Part shown: one piece after another, positions 8,114 through 16,041 of the stretch
How the letters are laid out: each line of letters opens with the position of its first letter
How positions within the stretch are numbered: position 1 is the stretch's first letter
Assembly (NCBI GenBank): GCA_024640585.1
Contig: JAHEEQ010000127.1
Location: forward strand, 1-29,120
DNA: 29,120 bases
From: Micrococcales bacterium
GTDB lineage: Bacteria; Actinomycetota; Actinomycetes; S36-B12; UBA5976
Direction: 5' to 3'
Notes under the pieces: generated by a model
Database searches by the model: none
The model's input: only the letters and a program-made list of their open reading frames with translations
What the model was told of the DNA's origin: nothing
Translations under genes and position numbers: made by a program

Positions 8114-8700
8114 CCGACAGTGCTTTTCCATAGTTCGGGAAATTTGGTGCATACGGCACTTAAATTGATTCCAGATGATTTAAGAATTTCCAAAATTTGT
8201 ACTTGCTCCTCATCTGATTTTCGCCCTTGGAGTTCTGGAGAGACCAGACATGTTTGGAAATTGCCATCCCTTAGATAGTTGGCGTGATTTTGTAAATACG
8301 TCCAGTCGCCGGTAAAAGAATCTAACCAAACCCACCGTGTGGATAATGCCTCCAAATTCAAAGGAATTTCGAACTCTGAAAGCCTTTGAGCTATCGGCTG
8401 ACCTCTGAGCATCATTTTTCGCTGAGTGGGAAAAGGTTGGTCTAAAAAGAAGTAGTCAGTAATGTTTCGGGATTCGAGGAGTGAAATGATCTCATCTTCT
8501 AATCCATCTTCCTTAACATTAAGAATAAGGGTTTTGTGATTGAAATAATCCAACCACTCTTCAAACTTATCCCCTTTTTTGAAAGGGTCATGCTCCAATA
8601 CAAGGTCGTCTAGGGAACTTCGTATGTCAATTTCTACACCGAAATTTCCGGGCAGGGTTGTAATTTCTTGAATGGAATTAACTCTGTGTTTGATAATCAT
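8110..8700 (-). CDS. Small GDPD-fold phosphodiesterase-like protein
   Basis: 196 aa, shorter than the usual 240-300 aa of glycerophosphodiester phosphodiesterases. The N terminus carries the GDPD active-site series in compact form: His5-Arg6 with Asn8, then Glu23-x-Asp25 in G-V-E-I-D, then His37-Asp38 in L-E-H-D-P, and a later strand with L-N-V-K. These match the metal-binding E/D and general-acid/base His positions of the family. No signal peptide or membrane segment is seen, so it should act in the cytosol. Its ATG overlaps the GT2 stop (ATGA) and its stop overlaps the fusion-gene start (ATGA). A role in cleaving or forming a phosphodiester on a sugar- or polyol-phosphate is inferred. It could also be a non-hydrolytic relative. 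Confidence 0.65.
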   Translation of the reverse strand: MIIKHRVNSIQEITTLPGNFGVEIDIRSSLDDLVLEHDPFKKGDKFEEWLDYFNHKTLILNVKEDGLEDEIISLLESRNITDYFFLDQPFPTQRKMMLRGQPIAQRLSEFEIPLNLEALSTRWVWLDSFTGDWTYLQNHANYLRDGNFQTCLVSPELQGRKSDEEQVQILEILKSSGINLSAVCTKFPELWKSTVG

Positions 8701-9386
8701 TTCACGCCATTCTTGAAAAGTGAGATTGCATAAGCCAAAGTCCGTTTAATCATCTTTATACGGGAGTTCAATCCAGAATTCCAAGAAGATTTGCCTGAAA
8801 CTCTCTCCAAAAACTCAAATCGAGCTCTCGCAATTATGGCACCCTGCTTCTTGGCAAAAACCAATGCATACAGATCTAGACTGAAGTCTTTTGGCGGTGA
8901 CGCCCAAGAGCGGAATAAATCTCGGTGCATAACAGTAGGTTGGGCATTTATTTCATAAAGCCAAGTTCGAAACAATACAGAACAAACCAATCCCATACCG
9001 CCGCTAAAGGTTCGTTCCAAAAAGGAGCGCCCCAAACGCACCCCCTTAAAGAAGTCAAAATTATCTTGAGACATTTTGGAGAGAGACGTATTTAAATCAG
9101 TTTGAAGATCTGCATGAATCCAGCCTACATATTCAGTATTGAGTACAGTCAAACCAGCGAGAATACCGCCACCGTACCCTTGGTTGACTTCAAGATTCAC
9201 TACTCGAATTTTGTCGCTGTGAATTTCTGCTAACACTGTTGAAGTTTCGTCAGTTGACCCATTGTTTACCAACACAAACTCGATATTCAGATTTTTGCTA
9301 ATTCGCTCGCATTCACTGATCAGTCTCTCCAGATTGCCAGATTCGTTAAAGCAGGGAATTACTATCCCGTATTTAGGCCTGGTCAT
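8697..9386 (-). CDS. Family 2 glycosyltransferase, DPM1/GtrB-like (polyprenyl-phosphate sugar synthase)
   Basis: 229 aa from ATG 9386, 7 nt after the GtrA stop; a TTG at 9416 is an alternative. The GT-A fold starts with I-V-I-P-C-F-N-E-S-G-N. It has V-N-N-G-S-T-D-E-T, N-Q-G-Y-G-G-G-I and the metal-binding motif A-D-L-Q-T-D near residue 90, the signature of DPM1/GtrB/ArnC-type enzymes that load a sugar onto polyprenyl phosphate. It lacks the two C-terminal membrane segments of classic GtrB. The order GtrA, GtrB-like, then a GT-C membrane protein matches the three-part gtr O-antigen modification cassette, with the GDPD gene inserted. It is translationally coupled to the GDPD gene through ATGA. 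Confidence 0.82.
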   Translation of the reverse strand: MTRPKYGIVIPCFNESGNLERLISECERISKNLNIEFVLVNNGSTDETSTVLAEIHSDKIRVVNLEVNQGYGGGILAGLTVLNTEYVGWIHADLQTDLNTSLSKMSQDNFDFFKGVRLGRSFLERTFSGGMGLVCSVLFRTWLYEINAQPTVMHRDLFRSWASPPKDFSLDLYALVFAKKQGAIIARARFEFLERVSGKSSWNSGLNSRIKMIKRTLAYAISLFKNGVK

Positions 9387-9393
9387 GACGAAA

Positions 9394-9774
9394 TCATACT
9401 TTGTCGGCAAAGGCAAAGCTTCTTAAACCGATAAAATTAAAGCTTGTTGAGATAAAGGTTGCGAGAATCCAACTGAAATGGCGATTTTGGAATACCTGAT
9501 ATGAAAGGTGATTTGCCGCGACGTTCAAAATTAGAGATATCGTATAAATGGAGAAATACCGCCCTGTGCTGACTTTCCTATGATTAAACGTGATGAGTGA
9601 ATTCCCGAAAAATCCTATGCAAGTGCCAGAAATAAAAGAAAGTGTTTTTGCAAGAGGCGTATTGAAATTAATCTGAACTAATGTAAAAAAGAGAGTAAAG
9701 TCAATAAGAGTTGAGAATGCCCCAACCATTATGAACTTGAATAGCTCAATCTTGATTCTGGACACGAAAGTCAA
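9394..9774 (-). CDS. GtrA-family membrane protein
   Basis: 126 aa with four predicted membrane segments, the usual size and topology of GtrA/PF04138 proteins. It shows F-x-x-V-G near the start (F-I-M-V-G), G-F-x-x-N in segment 2 (C-I-G-F-F-G-N-S-L-I-T-F) and a terminal F-I-G-L-R-S-F-A-F. GtrA proteins are thought to flip or help present polyprenyl-phosphate sugars made by the GtrB partner, encoded next here. The start is TTG directly after the nucleotidyltransferase stop (TAA-TTG), with AGAAG upstream; the next in-frame start, GTG 9765, has no SD. Confidence 0.87.
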   Translation of the reverse strand: MTFVSRIKIELFKFIMVGAFSTLIDFTLFFTLVQINFNTPLAKTLSFISGTCIGFFGNSLITFNHRKVSTGRYFSIYTISLILNVAANHLSYQVFQNRHFSWILATFISTSFNFIGLRSFAFADKV

Positions 9775-11262
9775 TTACTGACTTCTTCTAAAATATTGGT
9801 AAGTAAAATACTCTTCCGGTGTTCCAACTGCGAGAAAGTTTGGAATTTCAAGAGTCTTCACTTTCAACTTAGTCTCAAATGCAAGTTCGATCAACGAATC
9901 AAGATAGAACTCACCATTCACTTTAATGTTCTTTTCAACGAGCTCTTGAATTAAACTTAAGGCAAGTGGGACGGTTTTGAAAGTAAAGTTACCCACGATC
10001 ATTTCCCAGTCGGCAAAATTTGGTGGAGTTTCTTTTTTCAACACATTGTTTTCAGTCATGTTAATCCATGCATAATGCATTGGGTTCAATTGTGCAATGG
10101 GATACTTTTTGGAGGTCCACACGATTAGGTCGTATTCTTTAATATCTTCTTCAGCCTTTTGAAATATATCTGGGGTGAATGCATTATCGCTCGAGAGCAC
10201 ATTTACGGGTCTGTCTGGTTCTGTTGCTATCACCTCGAGTCCGATTTTTGCCGTAATAGCTTGACCTTCGGTTACATCTCTAATTATCAACGAATCTACG
10301 TCGCCTCGAGAGATTATTTCCACTTCTGGTCGGCTAACAATCGTGCTTGTCACAAACTCAATGCACTCTGGCGCTGAATATTCCCATAGGTGTTGTCCGG
10401 CTATTCTCAAATTTGGTTTTGATACTTCAGACACAGAAGCTAATCGCGAACCGCGTCCTGCGGCAAGTACAAGGTTATGAGAATCAATTTTAGACATCAC
10501 TTTTCCTGGAAGTTTGTCCACAGTATTTTGCCAATATATCCAATCCTGCAAATCCTCGGGGGTTCCCCATTGGTAGAATTTGTTCATCAGCACTGTTCCG
10601 ACTTTGAGTCCCTTACCTAATAAATTCTTATAAGTCAGAGATATGTAGAATTCACCATTTAAGCTTTCGTTCTGTTTGATTTGCTCTTTAATTGCAGATA
10701 GCAAAGTTTCTCCAGTAGCAAATCCATAACACCCGGCGCTTGCTTCCTCTTCCATTGGATTATTTGTATAAGGTGCTTTTTCTTGAATATCAACCACGAA
10801 ATCATTTTCTTTCAAAACATACGCGAATTTAGTGCTTCTAAGCATATGTGGATGAAATCCCGTGTAAGTCAGAATTGATCCTGAGTGACTAGTCAGTTGG
10901 TCCAGCATTTCTTCAACATTCCAGAAACCTGCCCAATCACAATATGAAACTATTGTTGGTAATACGGGATCAATTACATCTGCGGCTTCACTAATCGCAT
11001 GACCTGGACCAAGTTTGTGGGCCGAGATTTCTTTAATTAGTGCATCTGGACGAATTCTTAGAATTTCCGAAATCAATGTGTCTCGTTGTAAGTGTTCGGA
11101 GCTAACAATACATATGACTTTGCGGGCAGTTGGAAACATCTCTAAAACGTGTTCGACTATTGGCTTGCCGGCCACTTTAATCAAAGGTTTTAGTTCCTTA
11201 TAGCCTGCATCAACAAATCTTTGGCCTACTCCTGTCATTGGAATAACAATTTGATAGGTCAT
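9775..11262 (-). CDS. Tandem double nucleotidyltransferase (two sugar-1-phosphate NTP-transferase domains)
   Basis: 495 aa made of two similar NTP-transferase units, about residues 1-245 and 258-495. Unit 1 has a P-M-T-G-V-G-Q-R-F nucleotide loop, K-P-L-I-K-V-A-G-K-P and a metal Asp in Y-C-D-W. Unit 2 has L-A-A-G-R-G-S-R-L and S-K-P-N-L-R-I-A-G. Both end with the same order: N-G-E-F-Y, then a hydrophobic run, then V/W-G-T-P-E, which shows the internal duplication. Such domains activate a sugar- or polyol-phosphate with CTP, UTP, GTP or dTTP. Why two are needed is not clear: one may be catalytic and one regulatory, or they may use different substrates. The ATG overlaps the aldolase stop (ATGA); GtrA follows immediately. 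Confidence 0.85.
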   Translation of the reverse strand: MTYQIVIPMTGVGQRFVDAGYKELKPLIKVAGKPIVEHVLEMFPTARKVICIVSSEHLQRDTLISEILRIRPDALIKEISAHKLGPGHAISEAADVIDPVLPTIVSYCDWAGFWNVEEMLDQLTSHSGSILTYTGFHPHMLRSTKFAYVLKENDFVVDIQEKAPYTNNPMEEEASAGCYGFATGETLLSAIKEQIKQNESLNGEFYISLTYKNLLGKGLKVGTVLMNKFYQWGTPEDLQDWIYWQNTVDKLPGKVMSKIDSHNLVLAAGRGSRLASVSEVSKPNLRIAGQHLWEYSAPECIEFVTSTIVSRPEVEIISRGDVDSLIIRDVTEGQAITAKIGLEVIATEPDRPVNVLSSDNAFTPDIFQKAEEDIKEYDLIVWTSKKYPIAQLNPMHYAWINMTENNVLKKETPPNFADWEMIVGNFTFKTVPLALSLIQELVEKNIKVNGEFYLDSLIELAFETKLKVKTLEIPNFLAVGTPEEYFTYQYFRRSQ

Positions 11263-12065
11263 TTATTTGATGCCAATCTATATTTCTCCGATTCCCAGTT
11301 TTGAATGGCAGCTACTTCGCTAGACTCCAAATAGTTAACTCCTAATCGCGCCTCCACCATGCTCGCAGCCTTCTGGGACACGGAATACATTTGCTTTTTC
11401 CAAAGATCATTTCCATCTAATCCGAGGATTTCTTCTTTAGGCACAGGGGAAAGGAAGACTGCATAATCGGGAGTTATTGCCTTGGGGTGCTCAAGGTAAG
11501 TGAAATCTGAGCCAATTTCGGAAATGTCAGTTTGAGTATCGGAGTCATCTTCTTCAAAGGATTTCAGGAACGTGTATGCCTCTTCCATTGAATCTCCCCA
11601 AGTAAGAAAGCCGTGATTTTGCAAAATCGCGCCTTTGTGGATTTTATAGTCCAAAATGGCTTTTAGTTTTTCGCAAAGGTCTTTTCCCGGTCTCGCGTAA
11701 GGAACAAACGCAATTTCGGGGTACATCGAGGATTTGGATCCAAAATCATTCTCTATTGCCAAAGAGATAGCCCTGAGGGAATGGGTGTGTATAACAAATG
11801 AATATGGGATTAAGAGATGAAAATCCTTCTCAATTGAGGGCCGTAGTTGGTCGCCACTCTTTTTTGCTTCCCCAGTCTCGATATCAACCTCAGCAAAAAT
11901 CTCTCTTGTATTTGCTTCCGACAATCTCGTTCCACTGGCTTTGACCCACAAACTTTCATTATTCTTATAAGAAGTGTTTCCACCTGGTCCTTGAACTAAA
12001 AGGATGTTTTCCCCTATTAATGTTGAGTACAAATCTAATTCTTCTGGCCAGGCTCGATTTCGCAT
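11259..12065 (-). CDS. Class II aldolase/adducin-family enzyme
   Basis: 268 aa. Class II aldolase landmarks are G-G-N-T-S (28-32), K-A-S-G-T (42-46), Glu79 in S-I-E-K-D-F-H, the zinc ligands H-T-H (93-95) and Q-N-H-G (His151). The family includes fuculose-1-phosphate aldolase, ribulose-5-phosphate 4-epimerase and oxo-tetronate-phosphate decarboxylase, so the exact reaction is open; the C-terminal 70 residues go beyond the minimal domain. It is first gene of the operon. A -10-like TAGGAT at 12071-12076 ends 5 nt before the ATG and GTGAAA lies 17 nt further upstream, so transcription is probably leaderless. AGGA also sits near SD distance. It probably supplies or trims a short-chain sugar/polyol phosphate used by the neighbouring kinase and nucleotidyltransferase. 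Confidence 0.85.
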   Translation of the reverse strand: MRNRAWPEELDLYSTLIGENILLVQGPGGNTSYKNNESLWVKASGTRLSEANTREIFAEVDIETGEAKKSGDQLRPSIEKDFHLLIPYSFVIHTHSLRAISLAIENDFGSKSSMYPEIAFVPYARPGKDLCEKLKAILDYKIHKGAILQNHGFLTWGDSMEEAYTFLKSFEEDDSDTQTDISEIGSDFTYLEHPKAITPDYAVFLSPVPKEEILGLDGNDLWKKQMYSVSQKAASMVEARLGVNYLESSEVAAIQNWESEKYRLASNK

Positions 12066-12116
12066 ACTTAATCCTACCTTCGGAACATCCAGATTTCACT
12101 GAGTTATAGTTGTTTC
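12066..12116. promoter_or_regulatory. Divergent leaderless promoters
   Basis: 51 bp between the eight-gene minus operon and the plus-strand GT-C gene. Minus: TAGGAT (12071-12076), 5 nt, then ATG 12065, with GTGAAA at 12094-12099 as -35 (17-nt spacer). Plus: TATAGT (12105-12110), 6 nt, then ATG 12117. The plus promoter has no obvious SD downstream, as expected for leaderless actinobacterial transcripts. The two promoter footprints overlap, so firing may be mutually exclusive. Confidence 0.55.
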
Positions 12117-13265
12117 ATGACATACAAGTTGCTCGCAATTCTTGAACGCACAAGAAGAGCAGACTTTTTGCTAGTTTGTTTCTCTAGCTTTATATTCAAG
12201 TATGTTCTTTCTTGGCAGCAAGGAATGCACTTCGGGTGGCAAGACGAACTTGCCTGGAGTGCATACGCAAAATCTCACTCGTTTACTGGAACTATTTCGC
12301 AACTAGATGCTGGCTACCCGACACCGCTCTTGCGTTCGCTATCTTTTTTATTGGGCAACTTATTTCCTGGTGATTTTTACATTTGGCATCTGGCTGTCAT
12401 TTTTTTTATTTCTTTGGCAGTAGCAAGTTTGACATTAAGCAAAGTGCTTAATCGAGCTTCGAGATATGTAGTTGCCGGGGTCTTGATCAGCTATCCTTCT
12501 TTTGATCTGTTGCTACTTCACAATTTAGCCTACTGGATGTTCATTCCCCTATTTGTCGCCCTTACAAACATTTACATGGAACACGGAAAAATAAGTTTCT
12601 CTAGAGAGCTAATAATCGTCACTTTGCTTTTTGCCACCACAAAACCCCAGTTGCTCATTTCTGCCCTAATTTTACTTGTATGCATTTTTCGTAGAAAACA
12701 ATCTAGTAACTTGCAACTATTTTTTCTTTCAATTCCAACAATATCTCTTCTTGTTGCAGGAAGGCTGTCGCACACTAAGTTAGAGGTAAGCCTTGATTGG
12801 GCCTCCTTAGGCAATTTTTTCCTGACTTTTTTCGCTCATTTTACTTTTGCGCTATTTCCTATATTCACGCTTGTAATATATGGAGCATCTAAATACTTGG
12901 GTTACGGATGGATAATTACATTTTATATCTTGTGTTCAGTTTTAATATCCTGGATTGAATTTTTCAGAACAAAACTGAACAAGATTTCAGATATAAATAG
13001 GATAATCTTGATTTCTTCATTACCAACTATCGCGAGCGTATATTTCTTTGGAAATAGCGGTTGGTCTCAAGATGACCTTCTCACTTCCAATATTTACACC
13101 TCACTTTTCTCGCGTCACTACTTACCTATACTTCTATTCGTAACGTTCCTCATTTTTAATGAAGTATCGAGATTTAGAATACGTTTATATCTTGCCCTCG
13201 GTGCTGTTCTGCAGAATTCACTCTTGCAAGTATTACTTTTCCAAAAATTTTACAAGCCGATTTAG
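12117..13265 (+). CDS. GT-C-like polytopic membrane protein
   Basis: 382 aa with about ten membrane segments. The first exported loop has W-Q-D-E-L-A-W, an acidic pair placed as in GT-C glycosyltransferases. Later motifs L-H-N-L-A-Y-W and T-K-P-Q recur as H-N-L-G-Y and S-K-P-F in the gene at 22321-23505, which also has W-D-D-E in the first loop, so the two are diverged paralogues. Likely a polyprenyl-phosphate-sugar-dependent glycosyltransferase acting on the outer face of the membrane. It starts at ATG 12117 from a leaderless promoter and ends 12 bp before the convergent GT11 gene. No named family was recognised with certainty. Confidence 0.7.
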   Translation: MTYKLLAILERTRRADFLLVCFSSFIFKYVLSWQQGMHFGWQDELAWSAYAKSHSFTGTISQLDAGYPTPLLRSLSFLLGNLFPGDFYIWHLAVIFFISLAVASLTLSKVLNRASRYVVAGVLISYPSFDLLLLHNLAYWMFIPLFVALTNIYMEHGKISFSRELIIVTLLFATTKPQLLISALILLVCIFRRKQSSNLQLFFLSIPTISLLVAGRLSHTKLEVSLDWASLGNFFLTFFAHFTFALFPIFTLVIYGASKYLGYGWIITFYILCSVLISWIEFFRTKLNKISDINRIILISSLPTIASVYFFGNSGWSQDDLLTSNIYTSLFSRHYLPILLFVTFLIFNEVSRFRIRLYLALGAVLQNSLLQVLLFQKFYKPI

Positions 13266-13277
13266 ATCACCAAATTT

Positions 13278-14219
13278 CTAAAAGTGTCCTGGCAATCTAG
13301 TCCAAGATTCAGGAATTAGATTAGATGGCTCGGGTAAAGACTTAAACCATGGCATTGGCGCGACGACTTGAGAATCTCCCTCGCCTCCTAAATGGGCTGC
13401 CCACCAAGAGAATGTTGAGTTGGCAATTACATACCCCTTGCAGAGAGACATAATTCTTAAAGTTTCCGCGGACTCCATTTTCTCGGTTCTAACTTCTCGA
13501 ACGAATGTTCTGAATTCCGTTGGGATCCGCGTGATGGCTTTTTCTGGGTCATCACTAAAGAGCCAAATACTTTCATATTCTCTTGTTTTCCAAAGGGTTT
13601 CGATGGCTGACTTATAATAATCCGAGCCTAAAATCCCGAACGCACTTTCTTTAAGATAATCTCCTAAGCGCACATGCACCAACAGAGGAGCTTCTTCAGC
13701 CGCTAGGTTCTTATACTTCTGAAACTCTTCTTCACATACGTTGCGAAATAGTTTTTCCTTCATTTTAGTTAGCTCAAAAGCGACAATGTGAGTTTGGAAG
13801 TAGCCAACTAGAATTTCGTTTGTTTTTTCCACTGCGAAATTTGAATCGTTCCCCAAGTTACTTGAGACGTTAACTTTGAATCGATCTTTAAGATTAACAG
13901 AAAGCAATATAGAGCTTGACTTATTTCTGAGGATTTTAAACAGTTGAGTTTCTTCATATTTCTTAGGGGAGTAACCAGACCGAAGATTGAACCCAAAGAT
14001 TTTTTGCGCAAATTTCCCAGAATTACCTCGGACGATTCTTATATCTTCCGGCAAGTTTAGAGAGAGAATTTCGGCTTTGCCATCAGAATTAGTTCTTGGA
14101 TTTGCCGTCTCAACATCAAGTTCAATGTCTCTTCCACCTGCGTAATGAATTGCAGCTGCCAACTGAAAGAGTTGATTACCTAGACCGCCGGTGATGAATA
14201 TGCGTACCTTTTTCCTCAT
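13278..14219 (-). CDS. GT11 alpha-1,2-fucosyltransferase-like enzyme
   Basis: 313 aa from ATG 14219, which overlaps the GT2 stop as ATGA; a TTG 12 nt upstream is less likely. The start has G-G-L-G-N-Q-L-F-Q, the GT11 hallmark. About residue 180 has H-V-R-L-G-D-Y, the GDP-fucose-binding H-x-R-x-G-D-Y region. The C-terminal part has A-N-S-T-F-S-W-W-A-A. The length matches bacterial alpha-1,2-fucosyltransferases (about 290-310 aa). It would transfer fucose (or a related 6-deoxy sugar) from its GDP form in the cytosol. It pairs with the upstream GT2 in a two-gene unit. No GDP-fucose synthesis genes (gmd, fcl) lie in the window. Confidence 0.88.
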   Translation of the reverse strand: MRKKVRIFITGGLGNQLFQLAAAIHYAGGRDIELDVETANPRTNSDGKAEILSLNLPEDIRIVRGNSGKFAQKIFGFNLRSGYSPKKYEETQLFKILRNKSSSILLSVNLKDRFKVNVSSNLGNDSNFAVEKTNEILVGYFQTHIVAFELTKMKEKLFRNVCEEEFQKYKNLAAEEAPLLVHVRLGDYLKESAFGILGSDYYKSAIETLWKTREYESIWLFSDDPEKAITRIPTEFRTFVREVRTEKMESAETLRIMSLCKGYVIANSTFSWWAAHLGGEGDSQVVAPMPWFKSLPEPSNLIPESWTRLPGHF

Positions 14220-15103
14220 TTTAATTGCCAAATTTTCTTAAAGCTTTGAAAAAACAGAGCCATCGAGCTCGGATTTCCTATTATTAGCTTCAGATACTTC
14301 AGGGTTATTACAATGCTCAATTTAAAGCCGCCTTTTTTCACAGAGGTAATAAGTAAGCGGTTGAGCACAATCGAAACTGGTTCACATTTCTGTTTATCAA
14401 ACAAATCTACAAAGAATTCAAAAGTTGCATCAAGATCTTTAATTGCTTTCCCGTTCTTAGTAAGCTGCCCGCTTTGATATAGCCAATATTCATAAAGATT
14501 GGTTTTGCTGTATTTAATTTTTTGTGTGTTTGATAAGACGCCAGCTAGGTAGATTTGGTCTTCTCCCATTTTTAGTTGTGGGAACTGATGGGTTTTGGCT
14601 AAATCTGACTTTATTACGAATCTCCATAGCCCAGGATTGGTTGCGACTGATGCAAGAACTTCCTTTCGGCTGGTAGAAGTAATCTCATAAGTTCTGCATG
14701 ACGTACTCGAGTGAAGAGTAAATGCTCCGAGAGCTATTTCCGCAAAATCCTGTTCAGCAATACGGACAAGTTCAACGTATTTTGATGGGTGAGGGATATC
14801 GTCACAGTCCCAGAAAGTCACCCATTTCGCGCCGGCAAAATTAAGTCCGAGGTTTCTAGTTCCTCCGGGATTTCTGAAATCGGATTTTAGTATCGACACT
14901 TTTGTAATTAGTCTTATTTGATTGGCAATGGTGGCAACTTGCTCACGTGTTTCGCTAGAGTCTGAATCAACCACCAAAATGATTTCAAAGTCTGTGAGAC
15001 TTGGATCAGACACCCAAGCATTTATTTGTTCAGTACCGTTCGGAAAGCCCGCAATGGGAATTATGGCGCTAATTAGTGGTCGATTTATTGCCGTTAGCTC
15101 CAT
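14216..15103 (-). CDS. Family 2 glycosyltransferase
   Basis: 295 aa GT-A enzyme. S-A-I-I-P-I begins the Rossmann-like core; V-V-D-S-D-S-S follows; P-G-G-T-R-N-L-G-L leads into W-D-C-D-D-I-P, the metal-binding D-x-D near residue 105; G-E-D-Q-I-Y-L near 190 is the catalytic E-D. No membrane anchor is evident. The acceptor is unknown. The start ATG 15103 is preceded by TACTCT (15110-15115) ending 6 nt away, or TATACT (15112-15117) ending 8 nt away, and AGGAG is too close for an SD, so a leaderless start is likely. It overlaps the GT11 gene by ATGA, forming a two-gene transcript. Confidence 0.87.
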   Translation of the reverse strand: MELTAINRPLISAIIPIAGFPNGTEQINAWVSDPSLTDFEIILVVDSDSSETREQVATIANQIRLITKVSILKSDFRNPGGTRNLGLNFAGAKWVTFWDCDDIPHPSKYVELVRIAEQDFAEIALGAFTLHSSTSCRTYEITSTSRKEVLASVATNPGLWRFVIKSDLAKTHQFPQLKMGEDQIYLAGVLSNTQKIKYSKTNLYEYWLYQSGQLTKNGKAIKDLDATFEFFVDLFDKQKCEPVSIVLNRLLITSVKKGGFKLSIVITLKYLKLIIGNPSSMALFFQSFKKIWQLK

Positions 15104-15117
15104 ACTCCTAGAGTATA
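15102..15117 (-). promoter_or_regulatory. Leaderless promoter with inverted repeat
   Basis: A perfect inverted repeat, ATACTC-CTA-GAGTAT (15102-15116), covers the start codon and -10 region of the GT2 gene. The stretch CTCAATATACT recurs upstream of the FkbM gene at 24210. It could be an operator or simply a -10 element that happens to be palindromic. Confidence 0.4.
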
Positions 15118-15168
15118 TTGAGGTACTTCCCGATTATGTATTTTTTTGTCGACAGTGTTAGGTGTCTT

Positions 15169-16041
15169 ATGAGTCCGCGAGTCGCTATATGTTTCTTGGT
15201 CGTGAATAAGATGGAAGTACTTCCTGAGATTTCGGTAACAAGCGCCTTCGACAGGACACATTCTGAGATCATTCTTGGTTATCTTAACAAAGATGACCTT
15301 CCTAGGTTACGACCAGATGTGAGAGTTAAGACTTTGCAATTAGAAAACTTGACTGAACTTGGGCTGTCGCGCTCTGATGATACTTATAGTGATTTTTCCG
15401 AAGATGATTTCTACAGAATAGTTCAGTTGAAGTGGCAACTACTCGAAAATACTTTAGGCATGGGGTATGACTTCGTCGTCTATTCGGATACAGATGTTTA
15501 TTGGAATCTAGACCCACTGCCAGAACTGCTTAAAAATTTCTCATCCCGAGAAGATGTGGCAATTCAAATTCAAAGTTTTACAGATCTACCTTCGGATCCG
15601 AAGTTATGTATGGGGTTCGTAGCTTTCAGAAATTCGAGCCTATCGCGCGACTTCCTTCAGGAATGTAGACATCGACATTCAAGTCATGCTGCAAACCGTG
15701 GGCGAATCGGAGATGACGACATAGTCACGGAGTATTACAAGGAAAAGAATTTTCCCAAGTATATTCAAGAATTACCCCAGACTACCTTTCCTGTCGGTCG
15801 CATGCTAAAGCTTTATGCTAAGAATTCTAAATTCCCTGGCCTCCCATCTCCCCAGCCATTTATCTTTCATGCTAATTATGTTGTTGGCTTACGAAACAAA
15901 ATTATCTTGATGAAAATTTTCATCAGTAAGTATTCAGCATTTGATAGAGAGATGAGTCTTGGGATGAAACACCTGGCAGTGCTCTTGATTCAAAGACTGA
16001 GACTTAAAGTAAGTCGAATTAAATCTCTAATGCTTAAGTAG
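15169..16041 (+). CDS. GT77-like (nucleotide-diphospho-sugar) transferase
   Basis: 290 aa from ATG 15169, chosen for AGGTG about 5 nt upstream; an earlier in-frame TTG (15118) would prepend 17 unlikely residues. The core motif K-W-Q-L-L...Y-D-F-V-V-Y-S-D-T-D-V-Y-W (about residues 94-124) gives a D-x-D, and F-H-A-N-Y near residue 228 resembles the closing histidine motif of the PF03407 nucleotide-diphospho-sugar transferases (GT77-like). G-D-D-D-I-V near 181 may add metal or acceptor contacts. A cytosolic enzyme with unknown sugar. The last 15 bp overlap the convergent FkbM gene. Confidence 0.72.
   Translation: MSPRVAICFLVVNKMEVLPEISVTSAFDRTHSEIILGYLNKDDLPRLRPDVRVKTLQLENLTELGLSRSDDTYSDFSEDDFYRIVQLKWQLLENTLGMGYDFVVYSDTDVYWNLDPLPELLKNFSSREDVAIQIQSFTDLPSDPKLCMGFVAFRNSSLSRDFLQECRHRHSSHAANRGRIGDDDIVTEYYKEKNFPKYIQELPQTTFPVGRMLKLYAKNSKFPGLPSPQPFIFHANYVVGLRNKIILMKIFISKYSAFDREMSLGMKHLAVLLIQRLRLKVSRIKSLMLK

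Noticed and set aside
12066..12116. Single bidirectional operator
   Set aside because: No inverted repeat spans the two promoters; two overlapping leaderless promoters explain the spacer.
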